64,000 nucleotides of DNA. Source: Brasenia schreberi (taxonomy: Eukaryota > Streptophyta > Magnoliopsida > Nymphaeales > Cabombaceae). Location: the NCBI GenBank assembly GCA_036023115.1, contig JAYKKT010000089.1, positions 10,566,001 through 10,630,000 on the forward strand. Direction: 5' to 3'. Below are positions 49,323 through 61,669 of this stretch, in pieces. Made by a program: the position numbers and the translations under genes. Positions within the stretch are counted from its first letter, which is position 1, and each line of letters starts with the position of its first letter. The notes beneath the pieces are model-generated. The model searched no databases, was not told where the DNA came from, and worked only from the letters and a program-made list of their open reading frames with translations.

Positions 49323-50806
49323 ATTGACAAGTATCACCAAATTTCAGTAGTATGTGACTCACAGTGAACATGATTGGAATGTTAAGATTTAGCTGCACAC
49401 AAATGACCGACAGTGAACATGGTACGGCCAACACCACCAATCATTTTTTGTAATAGCAAAAACACCACTTCCTACAAAAACCGTGTCACCCCCAATGTGG
49501 TGCTTTTACACAATTGGAGATTTACAAGCAGTACTAAATACTTTGATTAATGAATCTTGTAGTTGTGAATATTCAAGGGCAGGAGACGAAGGAAGAAGTG
49601 AATGCCATTATCCGCAAGAGAATTGTTTGGAAGGCCGTACCTTTGGGGTAAGGTGAGAGGATTATTGGGAACAATTTAGGAATATCCTCGCTGAGAAACT
49701 CTCTCCAGAGCGTCATTATGTATAAATTCAAATCCAAGAGAAAACTGTTCCTGCAGCCCGCAATATGGACGTCCATGCACAATGGACCTCCTAGCCAAGC
49801 ACAAGAAGCTAAATGATATGTAAAGTTCAGTACTTCAGTGGCAACTACCTTGCTTTGCTTACTGGTAATGCAGAAGCTGGTGCTTATAGTCAGATGGCGA
49901 TAAGGATAGCCACAGAGGTCTCCATCAAAGCAGGACTATTATTCAATACTCAAAATCACTACACTGGAATGGGTGTCTGCTTCGGCAATGACAACGAGCC
50001 CTGAAAAGTCTGCTGCTTCAGCAGTTAAGCTACCAATTTAGCAGATGGGTTCGTTTGACAGGAACTACAAACTTGGTGGTTAAGCATAAAGAAGTTCTGC
50101 CTGATTAGGAAATGTTGATATTCAATGACATTTTTTGAAGAACCAAGCAGGTTTCTCGTGTAAAAGAATAAGGCAAACACCTGAATTCAACCTTCAACAC
50201 TACAGGGATGTCGTCCTCTGGAATCTTGGTGATCCCTTCACTGCATCGCACCATTTAGGGACTGACTACATCCAGATTTGAAGTTTTGACTAGCTAAACA
50301 AGTAAGGATATGAGCTCTGTTCTTTGTTTGTGACTCAAGGTGCTGTACTTTTACATATTGATAGAAACCCTTACGGTTAAGGCAACGAGGAGCGCTTAGG
50401 TCTTCAGATGTTTGTGCTTTACTTCGATTAGTGTCATGCAAGAATGTTCTACTATGAAGTCCAGCGTAAGCTCAAGAAGTTGGATATCTGCAAGGTAAGC
50501 AAGGAAGGAGATTTCAACCAAAACCACGAACGTTGTGCATGGTTCAACTCCATCAGTAAATATATCTAATCGTAAAAGGTTGATATTACAAACACGGCGA
50601 TACGCAAAATGTACAATGATATGTTCGTCATTTAAACAAGAGAAAACTGAAATTCATGAAGCAAAACCTGACATAGTAATTTGTTCTTATGCAATCCACA
50701 TCAAGAAAGCCTATATACTGAAAAGCGAAGAGCAAATAGCAATATAGCTTTATATCATATAACAATCCTCACCAGACACGACGCATAAAAATTTTCATCT
50801 GAAGCA
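49323..50806. other. Intergenic region, no gene seen
   Basis: Short open frames only (up to 70 codons), none recognised. The high-coordinate end should contain the 3'UTR of the minus-strand RING gene. Confidence 0.45.
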
Positions 50807-51883
50807 TCAGTTGTCACCCGTATGAGAAGAATTTTCATTCTCTCTGTGAGAGAACAACCCATTGAAAGGCCAAGGAAACCAAAACCTCCTGCTGCTCTCG
50901 GGCTCTTCACCGCCACCTCTTCTAGCTCCTACATCACTGCTCTCCGCCCTGTTATCATTTTCCGGCACCATGTTACCATCATGCCGAGTGTTTCCGGAGT
51001 CTTGTGATACTTTGTTCCCATCATCAGCAGGCATCTGATGTCTACACACAGGACAGGAGCTATGAATCTCCAGCCATGGCAGAATACAGTCTGAATGGAA
51101 TTTATGCTCACAGGGCATCTCTCTAGCTTCGGAGTTGATCGCAAAATCCTCTAAACAGATGGGGCATTGCAATTTCGCAATAATTTTGATCATCGGCATC
51201 GCGGCCACAGCATCCTTCTGTGTCGGCGGTGTCCCTTGCCTGCTCGGATCATTCTCTGCTAGATGCTGCAGCAGCAGGTCCAAGCCAGGGCCAGTGAAGT
51301 AATCTCCCAATGAGGTACCAAGCCTGTTAAACCCAGAATTATTTCGGTTCGTGGACTCGTTCGAACCGAAATCTCCTTGGATAATTATAGCCTGATTGAA
51401 TGGATTAATCAGTATAAAGCGACCCTGCTCACTGACTTCTGCTGTATCAGATTCTAAAGCCACAATATCTTCCCTTATGCTTCGAAGCAATCGAAGAATA
51501 ACAGCCCCATTTCTCCTCCTCCTCCTCCTCTGAGTGAGTTCAAATTCACCGAAACCATCATCCCCATCCGTTCGTTCATCGTCAGAGGCTCGGCGCCGCT
51601 CGTCTTCCTCTTCCTCATTGTTTTCCTCCTCGAGCCTTCTTCTGAACCTGCGCCTTCTCTGGGAAGAACCCATCATTCCCAACAGGATAGGAGACCAGAG
51701 GGAGACAGCGGGATCAGATTCCGATTCCGAATCTCGAAGGCGGTCTCCCCTCCAGCTCGCCATCTCCTCTAAGAAGCCGCTTTCACAGAGGGGGCACTTC
51801 ATCTCCACCCCCACGACCGGAATCACAACGCGAGAGCAAGCATGACACCAATATCCTTCTGAAGCAGAAGCATCACCCATCAC
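50807..51883 (-). CDS. RING-H2 E3 ubiquitin ligase with N-terminal zinc ribbon
   Basis: An intact 358-residue single-exon frame. N-terminal zinc ribbon: W12 then C13, C16, C30, C33 (CHACSR and KCPLCESGF). An acidic and Arg-rich middle (about 75-125) follows, including EEENNEEEEDERRR. The helix-rich GLDLLLQHLAENDPSRQG and a segment with DAVAAMPMIKI precede the RING finger (about 238-280): CPICLEDFAINSEAREMPCE, HKFHSDCILPWL, CPVCRH, giving the C3H2C3 ligands. The C-terminal tail is hydrophilic. This architecture is that of the plant RING1/SIRP1-like E3 family, which recruits ubiquitin-conjugating enzymes to mark proteins for degradation. The substrate is unknown. The start is a double Met; the second Met is equally possible. 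No lesion seen. Confidence 0.9.
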   Translation of the reverse strand: MMGDASASEGYWCHACSRVVIPVVGVEMKCPLCESGFLEEMASWRGDRLRDSESESDPAVSLWSPILLGMMGSSQRRRRFRRRLEEENNEEEEDERRRASDDERTDGDDGFGEFELTQRRRRRRNGAVILRLLRSIREDIVALESDTAEVSEQGRFILINPFNQAIIIQGDFGSNESTNRNNSGFNRLGTSLGDYFTGPGLDLLLQHLAENDPSRQGTPPTQKDAVAAMPMIKIIAKLQCPICLEDFAINSEAREMPCEHKFHSDCILPWLEIHSSCPVCRHQMPADDGNKVSQDSGNTRHDGNMVPENDNRAESSDVGARRGGGEEPESSRRFWFPWPFNGLFSHRENENSSHTGDN

Positions 51884-52742
51884 TGTAGATTATAACCCAC
51901 AAAAAAATTCAACATCTCAAAATGATGCTGCCACCCACATGAAAAAATCTCGCTCGCTGCCCCAAAAGACGATCAGAATGAACCGGCCAACCGATACTCG
52001 AGGTGTTCTTCTTCACAAGCAACCGAGTGAAAGAAAAACAGTACGGAAATTAGACAGTAAAAATCATCGCGTTATTTTGTAGGTTGTACCCTAAAAAGCA
52101 TCGAGAACATAGAAAATAAAACTATAATAGCCGATTCCAAAAGCCAACTTCTTGGCGTGAAATCCGAAGTACGATGATCAATCGAGACGGGTAAGACTGC
52201 CAAAGAAGATTATGGCTTTGTTTCATTTATTTCTCTTGTTGGAGCAAGAAAATTTGCAACAATTGGCTTAAATTAACAGAAATTCATATAGCGACGATAA
52301 GAGAGCGAGAGAAACGGAAACCTATTTGTGTGTAGCTTTACGTTTGCTTGGAGATGCAGAGACAGAGCGAGAGAGGGAGGAGAAGAGGGGATGTGCTGGT
52401 GTGAAGTTGCAAGCGTGGAAGGAAGAAAGGAAACGCCTCTTTTTCCTAGCCGATCTGTTTGTGTTGGAGTTGGAATTTTCGCTCCAAACCAAGATTTCCA
52501 CCCTCTCAAGTTCAATTTCCAAAGGGGACCGTAGTTTCTACTGTGAAAAGCATGGATGGAGGCAGATTGGTGGCAATCGGGACTTTGGACATTTCTCTTG
52601 GCTGTGGAAACTTATGCTTAGTTTTTCCTATGAGTTTTCCGCACGTCAAGTGGCTATGCGGTGGGGCTTTAAATGAAAGAAACTTATGTCATTGGTTGGC
52701 AGAAAGCAGACTCACTCGTATGCATGTATTGCTGTCAATATA
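51884..52742. other. 5' flank of the RING gene
   Basis: Probable 5'UTR and promoter of the minus-strand RING gene. Open frames at 52273-52522 (minus) and 52326-52800 (plus) overlap one another and have no domain; GAGA-type sequence near 52365-52390 gives them their bias. Confidence 0.45.
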
Positions 52743-52922
52743 TAGAGAGAGAGAGCGAGAGAGGGCAGAATTGAAATATACTAATACATTTAGGTGTTAG
52801 TCTCAAGGTTGAAATTTAAATCTAAAAAAAAAGTATACCTATACTTTTTATAGACATACTTTATTCAAATCTCAACAACTTAAGTGTTAGCATATACCAG
52901 TTTTCACAGAGAGAGAGAGAAA
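52743..52922. repeat. MITE-like unit 1
   Basis: About 180 bp, AT-rich, with imperfect inverted ends: atatactaatacatttaggt on the left and, in complement, ggtatatgctaacacttaag on the right. Flanked by GA-rich runs. Related to units 2 and 3. Confidence 0.6.
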
Positions 52923-53359
52923 TAGAAAGAGAGAGGGAGGGATTGAATCTTACTCATTCGATCATGGCTTTTTTAGAGTATAAGTGAAATAACATTATTC
53001 TTTGTCTTTTTTCAAAACCCTTTTATATTACACTCATGTGATCGAAAAGGTGTTTAGAATCATATAATTAACAGTTTTGTTACACTCATCCCTTAAAAGT
53101 AAACATTGGATATGAGAATACATATATAAGAAGTCCTAAATGCATAATCTTTTGGTATATGATCTTGAATAAAGACCTCCATTATTTATTTTTTAGATTA
53201 ATGATAGATATTTGAATCAAAAGTTATCTGATACTTTTTTGTATTTATATTTATTGCATTATATATATATATATATTAAATAAAAAGAAATTTAAATTTT
53301 CACCATTCATCTCAAAAATCCAACGGTTGAAATCTTTATGTAAGATTATCTTTAGGAGA

Positions 53360-53410
<51 letters not shown>

Positions 53411-54513
53411 GTGATGCACATCAGGTACGTCGGGCTCCACTGTTCGATAGTGCCAAAAGAAAAAAAGGAAACGGTTTCATAGAAGTTTTCTCCGATTGAT
53501 TTCTCTTCATTTAGAGGACGCGTTTGTCACATCTAAATCCAAATCAATTCACGTTTTTAACCATCAAAGTTGAGGTAAGTAATTGCGTCCCAGACTGTTC
53601 ACAGTTTTACTTTCAACTCGTTCAGTATTTTGGTGGCCATATTAAGCGTCTTTGGTTAATCAGGCATCCTTGATCTTAAGAAATGTTATTAAACAAGCAT
53701 TTGAAAGAACCATCTGTGCCAATGAATGTACCCCTTTTGTTTGACAAAAATATTTATAACAAGAAACATAATTTAAAATTAAGATAGTTGTATTAAGACA
53801 CACTCCGACGAATACGGAGATGATGTAAGTTCATTGAAAAGAAAACCAGGCAAGTTGAAAGTTGTTAATTTGGTTTGGTACATAGAGGACGCGCAACAAG
53901 GTCTAGTCAGTCTGGTTTTGTTTTAGAAGTACACAAACAAAACAGTGCTAAGCTTACTTATGGGGTTAAGTACGTGGTTAAATCCTCCGGCGACATCCTG
54001 AAACAGTTGGCCTCTCCAGGGCCAAACTGTAGACAGCAACCTCTTAGCTGTGGCAACAACCGGTCCCGTCGTCAACCCCATCACCGAAGAGCAAGCACAC
54101 CATTGTAAATCTAAATCAATTGCCAAAGGTGTCGATTCCTTGACTTCCATTGCTACATTGAATTTAATTTAGTTGGGCAAAACTTCAAAAGGATTTCTAC
54201 TATGTACAGTTGGATCCTACCTTTATCATTTCCCCACTTGACACCTAATTTCGTGGCCGCAAGGCCCACCAATCCTGAGGTGATACTTTCATTATACACA
54301 CGCATAATCCTTCATCTATCAGTTAAAACCAAAGCTGTCATCGCCAAAACCACCTCTATAAACGTATAAATCTTTTTAGGTAGTTTGACTAGTGAAAATG
54401 GTTTTGGAAGGTAGAAAAATAATAGAAAATGGTGGAAAACAATGACCAATGGTTGAAACATTGAAGCCATATGAAATAAGGAATTATGCACTATCCATTG
54501 TTTTGCATATAAA

Positions 54514-54555
<42 letters not shown>
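52923..54555. other. Intergenic region between MITE-like units
   Basis: No gene. Contains TC-then-TA microsatellites at about 53360-53407 and a TA run near 54520-54555. Frames at 53875-54150 overlap on both strands and are unrecognised. Confidence 0.45.
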
Positions 54556-54559
<4 letters not shown>

Positions 54560-54811
54560 AGAGACTCTCTCATATATACTAACCTTTACGTATAAGCAAA
54601 TCTAAACAAATCTCAACCATCTATCTTTGGTTGAAATTTAAAATTTCAAAAACAAAAGTACCTTACATAAAAATATATATATATATATATTTACTTTTTA
54701 CTTTATAAATTCAAATTTCAACCATCTATATCTATCATCAAAGATGATGATTGAAATTTGTTTAGATTTACTAGCACCTAAAGATGCTAGCATATACCAG
54801 TCGCTTTCTCT
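54556..54811. repeat. MITE-like unit 2
   Basis: About 255 bp with imperfect terminal inverted repeats of about 60 bp; both arms share aaatctaaacaaat and a caaccat/caatcat block. No coding capacity. Fits a non-autonomous DNA transposon. Confidence 0.65.
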
Positions 54812-54823
54812 ATATATAAAGAG

Positions 54824-55407
<584 letters not shown>

Positions 55408-57361
55408 TCAATGAATCACGGGCTTAAGTGGGTGTGCTCTCAATTTAGACAGATCAAGGTTTGAATCAAGCTCTTCATCCAATTCTCCAACCACACTTCT
55501 GTGGAAGGGCAATAAGAAAATAATGCTTAGCAGATAAGAAGAGCTGAAAGAGGATGCAGATTCACCTGGAGCCCAAAAAAGTAACATATGGAACTTACAT
55601 GTTATCTCCTCTTATTATGTATAATCCTAATACAAGTTGTTGAACACCTTCCTGCACAAAAAGGCTAAAGCACTCTAAGAAAATGACACCTAATTGTATA
55701 AATAAAAATGTCGCCTCTTAAAAACACAGTTTCTTTCAAAACAAAACGTGAAACCACATATTTAGGCAGAGCTACCCAACTGAAGTGCTGGCAACTTGAC
55801 CTTGCCTCAATCCTGTTTCCATGATTTGTTCTTCAGTGGGACGTGGTTGGAAAGAGATTGTTACAGGTTAAACACCACCTGGTATCCGGGTTGAACTATT
55901 TTTATTACAAATGTTCCAAGCAGTGTCATCAAATTTGAAACAAAAAGGCCTGAGTGGCATGTTTCGATCCAAGTAGCTCAGAAAAACCTTTTTTCTTTGG
56001 ACTGATTCAACCTGTTTTTTATGTCTGACTAATTTCTCAATCTAGTCTTATTTTCTTCTTCACATATTCTTCAGTTTTTTATTTTAAAAATTGCCCATTG
56101 AGTATGCTTTAGTTAAATTCAGCCAACTCTCTAGAACAGTTAGAAAAGAAATTGAATTCAGAAACATCTGACAACATTGGTTCAAAAAGGTGCATATACA
56201 TTGTGAATGTCTTTGCCACATTGACTAACTCATACTTAACAACTCACGTATCGTGAATACTATCCCAACCATGGGTTGATCAAACCTGCTACCATGATTT
56301 CATCTATGAAAGCAAACAAAAAAATCGGAACAACTCATACTTAACATCAGATCTCATGTCATCCCAATGACTTGCATCAATGACTTGCATCAATATTTTG
56401 ATTACACACACATGAATATCTTTGAAAAGGAACACACAAGCATTTGCATCAATAATTTCGAAAAGACAATGAAACATCTCAATGTTCTCAACACGCACAT
56501 AGAGCACTCAAACACACAGGAGGTTGTGCAGGGGGAAGAAAACTTGGGAAACAAACAGACTATTGAAAACCATGATTTAACGACTCTAATTCTAAACCAA
56601 AATAGTGAGTGAGTTACTCTGAGCGAAGGATACAGGTAGACATTTGCTCAAAGAAATCAAGGACTATATCCAATGTCTTGACTAATAAAGGCATTCAACA
56701 TCATGCGAACCAGACTGGGTTGTCATTATAACTTGGTAATTTTGCAGCCAAACCCTTGTCCCTCTAAATTGTCTCATCACTTGGAGAGTCTATATTTCAA
56801 TAACTTTCAGATCCTGAAAGTGGAAAGGTATGCTTCACTTTTTTCAGTTTCGATAACAATTTGCCAAAATGCAACGTCGATATAAAGCATAATGATTTGA
56901 ACTTTTGCTGAAGTTTTCCGTTCAAAATGAACTTGATAGATCTGTATGAAGAAAACATATGAAAAGAAACAAAAGATGGACCTTAGTAGAGTAAACCCGC
57001 TCATGGGATTCATCAAGAATGATATTGGTGGCCTGATCAAATCCTTTAAGAATTCCCTGACACAATAAGATAATCCAAAAATCATATCAGGCATATCTCT
57101 ATTGGTGTCGGCGTTACAAATGCAAGTTATGAAACACATACCACAATATTTCGCCCATCATTTGTGATAATAGATATTGCTTCTACAAACAACAACGATA
57201 AAACAAAAGTAAATCATAAGGGAGAGCATTATTTCCAGACCATTAGTTACTAGTCAATAGTTTATATGTTCATATCAATGAAATATTAGATTTTAAAATA
57301 GCAGAGCTAGTGAGAGTAACTTACGGTCTACAAGGGACTCAAGCCCGATACCAGTTGACAT
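55408..57361 (-). CDS. LSM8: U6 snRNA-associated Sm-like protein LSm8, five exons
   Basis: Exons on the minus strand: 57361-57325, 57182-57142, 57056-56982, 55651-55599, 55498-55408. Joined phases give 98 codons plus stop, with GT-AG at every intron. Residues seen: MSTGIGLESLVD at the start; Sm1 motif in ITNDGRNIV and GILKGFDQATNIILDESHER; Sm2 motif in QQLVLGLYIIRGDN; C-terminal DEELDSNLDLSKLRAHPLKP and VIH. This matches LSm8, the subunit that makes the LSm2-8 ring nuclear; the ring binds the U-rich 3' end of U6 snRNA and supports splicing. The length equals the usual size. No lesion seen, so probably functional. The largest intron (between exons 3 and 4) is 1.33 kb. The start is fixed by family conservation. 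Confidence 0.93.
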
Positions 57362-58205
57362 TGTGCCAACTCTAGACTGGTCTCTTCCCTGTGCACCTCA
57401 AAGGAATGGTACAATTACAATCTTCTATCTAACAATAAGAATTAAGAAAAGATGTTAACATTTCTGATATTTCAATCAAAACAAATCGGACATTGCTTCT
57501 ACTAAAAGACACATAGAAACAATCAGGGATATCTACAAAATTGAGGTTGCTTTCTATTTGACATCGGGAGTCAAATTCAAACCCCACCAAGCGATGCTTC
57601 CAAAATCAGCTATTTAACTAATAATAAACTAAAAAGTTAAAGATCCTGGGCAGATGAAATTTGTAGTTTTGTCCGTAAGTATAAGACAGGCTTGCCTTGA
57701 GTAGTTTGATGGGAAGAGCAAACACACAAACTAACATCAGGAACCGGATAGTTCACAATGTTCAGTGCACATAAATATCCATAAATGATTAGAGTTTCAT
57801 GGCGCTAGCATCACCTATTTCCGTTCCCCTCAGACTTTCTCCTAACCCTTAAGGTATAAGTTCCCACCCTTATAAGTATTTTCTAAGAGAATCTTAACAA
57901 CCACGATTGGACTTCTGTACCTTCTTATGTCCGGAGATCAACTTTAAGCAGTGGAAACAAAAGCATCTCTAATCACATCAAGGCGTGCACACCTACAGCA
58001 GCAGAATAGAAACCCAACAGGCTAGAAACCCTAAAAAGGCAAGAGACTGAGAAGAGAAGGAGAAATACGCAGAGAAGATCAGTTAAATCCTTAAGATTCG
58101 AGGCATATTAACCCTAACGATACAAGATTATCGAAATAAAATTAGAGAGAGGCATATGAAAAGCCCTATAAAGACTCTGCACCATTAAAAGTGCAAGTAC
58201 GAGAT

Positions 58206-58270
<65 letters not shown>

Positions 58271-58761
58271 GGACAAGGATCAAGCTACCAGCACAGCTAG
58301 AGAAGAAAACAAAAGGAGAAAAGAAGATGATGATGATGAGGGTTGCGGTTACCGAATCGAAGATGACAGACGGCGCAGGAGGAACCCCCCTGAGTAGTGT
58401 AATAGGAATCACAGTTTCACAGCATCCTAATTTATGAGTTTTCCTCAAGTAGTCTGCCCCTCCTCTCCTGATCGACTCGTGAACCATGCCAAACCCAAAA
58501 TGTTCATAAGCTCGGTTCCACCCACCAGTAATCTATATTTTAGAACTCCATATGTATCCTTTTGTTTATCAAAAATTCACGTTCATGCCTCGTGGTTCAC
58601 TTTCTGCCATTGTTTAACTATTACGAGGTTTCAAAATTGATTAGCTTAGTATCATGTAGTTGTTGTCATCACCACCTTAATCTCTAACGTGCAGAATGAC
58701 TGGAATTTCGTTTATTCGGCATTTATCCAATGCATATGTCACAGATGGGGCATATTTGTTA
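57362..58761. other. 5' flank of LSM8
   Basis: 5'UTR and promoter region of the minus-strand LSM8 gene. It contains a long GA run at 58207-58265, which on the coding strand is a CT-rich tract, a common feature of plant 5'UTRs and core promoters. No other gene seen. Confidence 0.5.
58207..58265. repeat. GA microsatellite
   Basis: About 29 ga repeats upstream of LSM8; CT-rich in the sense of that gene. Confidence 0.95.
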
Positions 58762-58782
58762 CAACAATGGTAACGTTTGATA
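58762..58782. repeat. RTE-D target duplication, left
   Basis: A 21-bp sequence (core acaatggtaacgtttgata) repeated exactly at 61649-61669. Confidence 0.95.
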
Positions 58783-61648
58783 CAACAACAACAACAACTA
58801 AGCCTTTTCCCACTAGACGGGGTTGGCTACATGGATTCTTTGTTTCCACAGATCCCTATCATGTGCCATGTTAGCAGTTAACTCCCAATAAGCTAGATCA
58901 TTCTTTATTGTTTCTTTCCAACACTTTTGTGGTCGTCCTCTACCTCTTTTAATACTTTCCAAATTTAGTTTTTCTAATCTTTTTAAAGGTTCTTCTATTG
59001 ATCTTCTTTCTATATGTCCAAACCATCTTAAACGATGTTCTCTCATTTTATCCTCTATTGGTGTTACTCCTAATTTGTTTCTAATAACCTCATTATGTAT
59101 ACGGTCATTTTTTTGTATGACTACTCATCAATCTCAACATCTTGATTTCTGTCACAGACATCTTTTGTACATGTTGATGATTAATTGCCCAACACTCAGA
59201 ACCATAAAATATGACAGACCTAATTGCTGCTCTATAATATTTACCTTTTAACTTTAATGGTATTTTCTTATCATAAAGAATACCTGATGCTCCTCTCCAT
59301 TTTAACCAACCAGCATTAATTCTATGTGTAACATCCCCATCAATTCTTCCATCACTCTGAAAAATTGACCTTAGATATTTAAAACTTTCCTTTTAGGGAA
59401 TTCAATGTGTGCCAATTTTAATTTTCATGTCTTCTGAAGTAACCAAATGATCAAACTTACGTTCCATATATTGTGTCTTTGTTCTACTAAGTCGGAGGCC
59501 TTTGCTTTCTAATGTTTCTCTCCATAGTTCCAATTTTCTATTAACTTTTTCCTTAGACTCCTCCACTAATACAATGTCATCTGCAAATAACATACACCAA
59601 GGTACTTCATCTTGAATATGTTTTGTTAACTCATCCATCACCATTATAAATAAGTATAGACTTAAAGTTGATCCTTGATGTAACCTACTATTAACTTCAA
59701 AGAAGTCTGTCATTCCTTCATGAGTCTTCACACATGTTTTTGCACCATCATACAAGTCTCTTATAAGGTTAATATATGTCAATGGGATACCTCTTTTTTC
59801 CAAAGTTCTCCAAAGAACCTGCCTCGATACCCTATCATAAGTTTTTTCTAGATTAATAAATATCATGTGAAGGTCTTTCTTTTTTGCTCTAAAATGTTCC
59901 ATAAGACGTCTCAAAAGGTGAATCGCTTCAATAGTAGATCTGCCTGGTATTAATCCAAATTAGTTCTCTATTGTACTCGATACTTGTCTTAACCTACGTT
60001 CGATAATTCTTTCCCATAATTTCATAGTATGACTCATTAACTTGATACCTCGATAATTCGCACAATTTTGAATGTCTCCCTTGTTCTTATATATAGGTAT
60101 AAGTATACTTGCTCTCCATTCCTCGGGCATCTTTTGGTTTTTCCATATTTCATTAAATAGTCTTGTGAGCCAAGTGATTCCTATTTCTCCTAGTATTTTC
60201 CAAACTTCTATAGGAATATTATAAGGTCCTATCGATTTACCACCTTTCATATGTTTAAGAGCCTCTTTGACTTCATTCTTTTGAATACGTCGGTAGAAAT
60301 TGTGGTTTATATACATTTCTGACTTGGCTAAATCTCCTAAACTAATATTAATATCTTTATTTTCATTAAAAAGATTATAAAAATAGTTTTTTCATCTATT
60401 TCTTATATCATCATTTGCCACTAGAATTTTTTCATCCTCGTCTTTTATGCATCTAACAGAATTAAGATCTTTAGTTTTCTTATCTCTAGCCCTAGCTATC
60501 CTAAAAATATCTCTTTCACCCTCTTTTGAGTTGAGTTTTTTATATAAGTCTTCCAAAATCTTAGATTTTGCTTCACTAACGGCTTTTTTTTGCTTCCTTC
60601 TTTGTTTTCTTATAAGCTTCTAAAGTTTCACTAGTTTTCTTGGCATAATGTAATTTGTAGCATGCCCTCTTTGCCTTGATTTTATTTTGCACTACTTCAC
60701 TCCACCACCAAGCTTCTTTCTGTGCCGGTATACCTCCCTTAGATACCCCTAACACATCTTTTGCCACTTTTCTAATATGTTAGTCATATTGTTCCACATA
60801 TCACAGGGTGTGCCAATATAATTCCAAACATCTCCTTGAAGGACTTCCTGTTTAAATATATCTTCTTTCTCGCTTTTGAGGTTCCACCATTTAGTTCGAA
60901 TAGCTCGATGCACTCTTTTCTTCTTTGTCTATTTTTTTAATTTGTAAATCCATAACTAAAAGTTGATGTTGGGTAGTTAAGCTTTCTCTTGGAATTACCT
61001 TACAATCTTTACAACACGCTCTATCTTTTTTTCTACAAATAAAATAATCAATTTGTGTTTGTGATAAGCTATTCTTATAAGTAATTAAATGTTCATCTCG
61101 TTTTTTGAAGATTGTATTGACTATAAAGAGATCAAATGCCATAGCAAAATTTAAAATCTCCCTACCTTCCTCATTTATATCCCTAAAACCAAAGTTTCTA
61201 TGAATCCCTTGATATCCTAATGCCTTTTTACCGACATGTCCATTTAAATCTCCTCCTAAACAAATCATCTCTCTTTGTAGAATCTTTTGAAACACCTTAT
61301 CTAACTCTTCCCAAAAAATTGTCTTTATACTATCTTCTAGTCCTACTTGGAGTCCTACTTGGGGTGCGTAAGAACAAGCTATATTCAAAACCTCTGCTCC
61401 TAATACTAATTTCAACGTCATGATTCGGTCACCATATCGTTGTATGTCTACTACACTCTCCTTTAAATCTTTATTTATGATAATACCAACTCCGTTTCGA
61501 GCCTTTTCTTTACTTGAGTACCATAATTTAAACCTGTATCCTCTATCTCCTTTGCTTTTTCTCCAACCCATTTTGTCTCTTGTAAACATAGAATATGAAT
61601 CTTTCTTCGAATCATAGTATCTACCACCTCCATTAGCTTACCATATTC
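58783..61648 (-). mobile_element. RTE-D, 5'-truncated RTE LINE, defective
   Basis: 2,866 bp with a perfect 21-bp target duplication and a (ttg)n tail at its low end. The 5' end is truncated within the endonuclease start (KLMEVVDTM codons); a few bases (gaatat) that match a position 14 bases further upstream in RTE-A precede the collinear sequence. It shares diagnostic defects with RTE-B. Confidence 0.93.
58813..61589 (-). pseudogene. RTE-D endonuclease-reverse transcriptase, defective
   Basis: Pieces in element order: 60891-61589 (endonuclease with GDLNGHVG and TQIDYFI), 60576-60767, 59960-60316 ([17 protein letters not shown]), 59402-59914 (FINLEKTYDRV and an intact catalytic FADDIVL) and 58813-59046 ([12 protein letters not shown]). 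Defects shared with RTE-B: TAA at 59960-59962 (EN-stop-FG) and TAA at 59393-59395 (IP-stop-KESF), plus the A-run frameshift near 59110. A private TGA lies at 59402-59404. It lacks RTE-B's endonuclease duplication. Confidence 0.88.
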
Positions 61649-61669
61649 CAACAATGGTAACGTTTGATA
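61649..61669. repeat. RTE-D target duplication, right
   Basis: Exact 21-bp partner of 58762-58782. Confidence 0.95.

Noticed and set aside
52273..52800. Four overlapping frames upstream of the RING gene on both strands
   Set aside because: They overlap each other in different frames, carry no domain and lie in GA-biased promoter or 5'UTR sequence.
56807..57139. 110-codon minus-strand frame as a separate membrane protein
   Set aside because: It runs through LSM8 exon 3 and neighbouring introns in another frame.
58185..58487. 100-codon minus-strand frame with Leu-Ser repeats upstream of LSM8
   Set aside because: Created by the GA/CT microsatellite.
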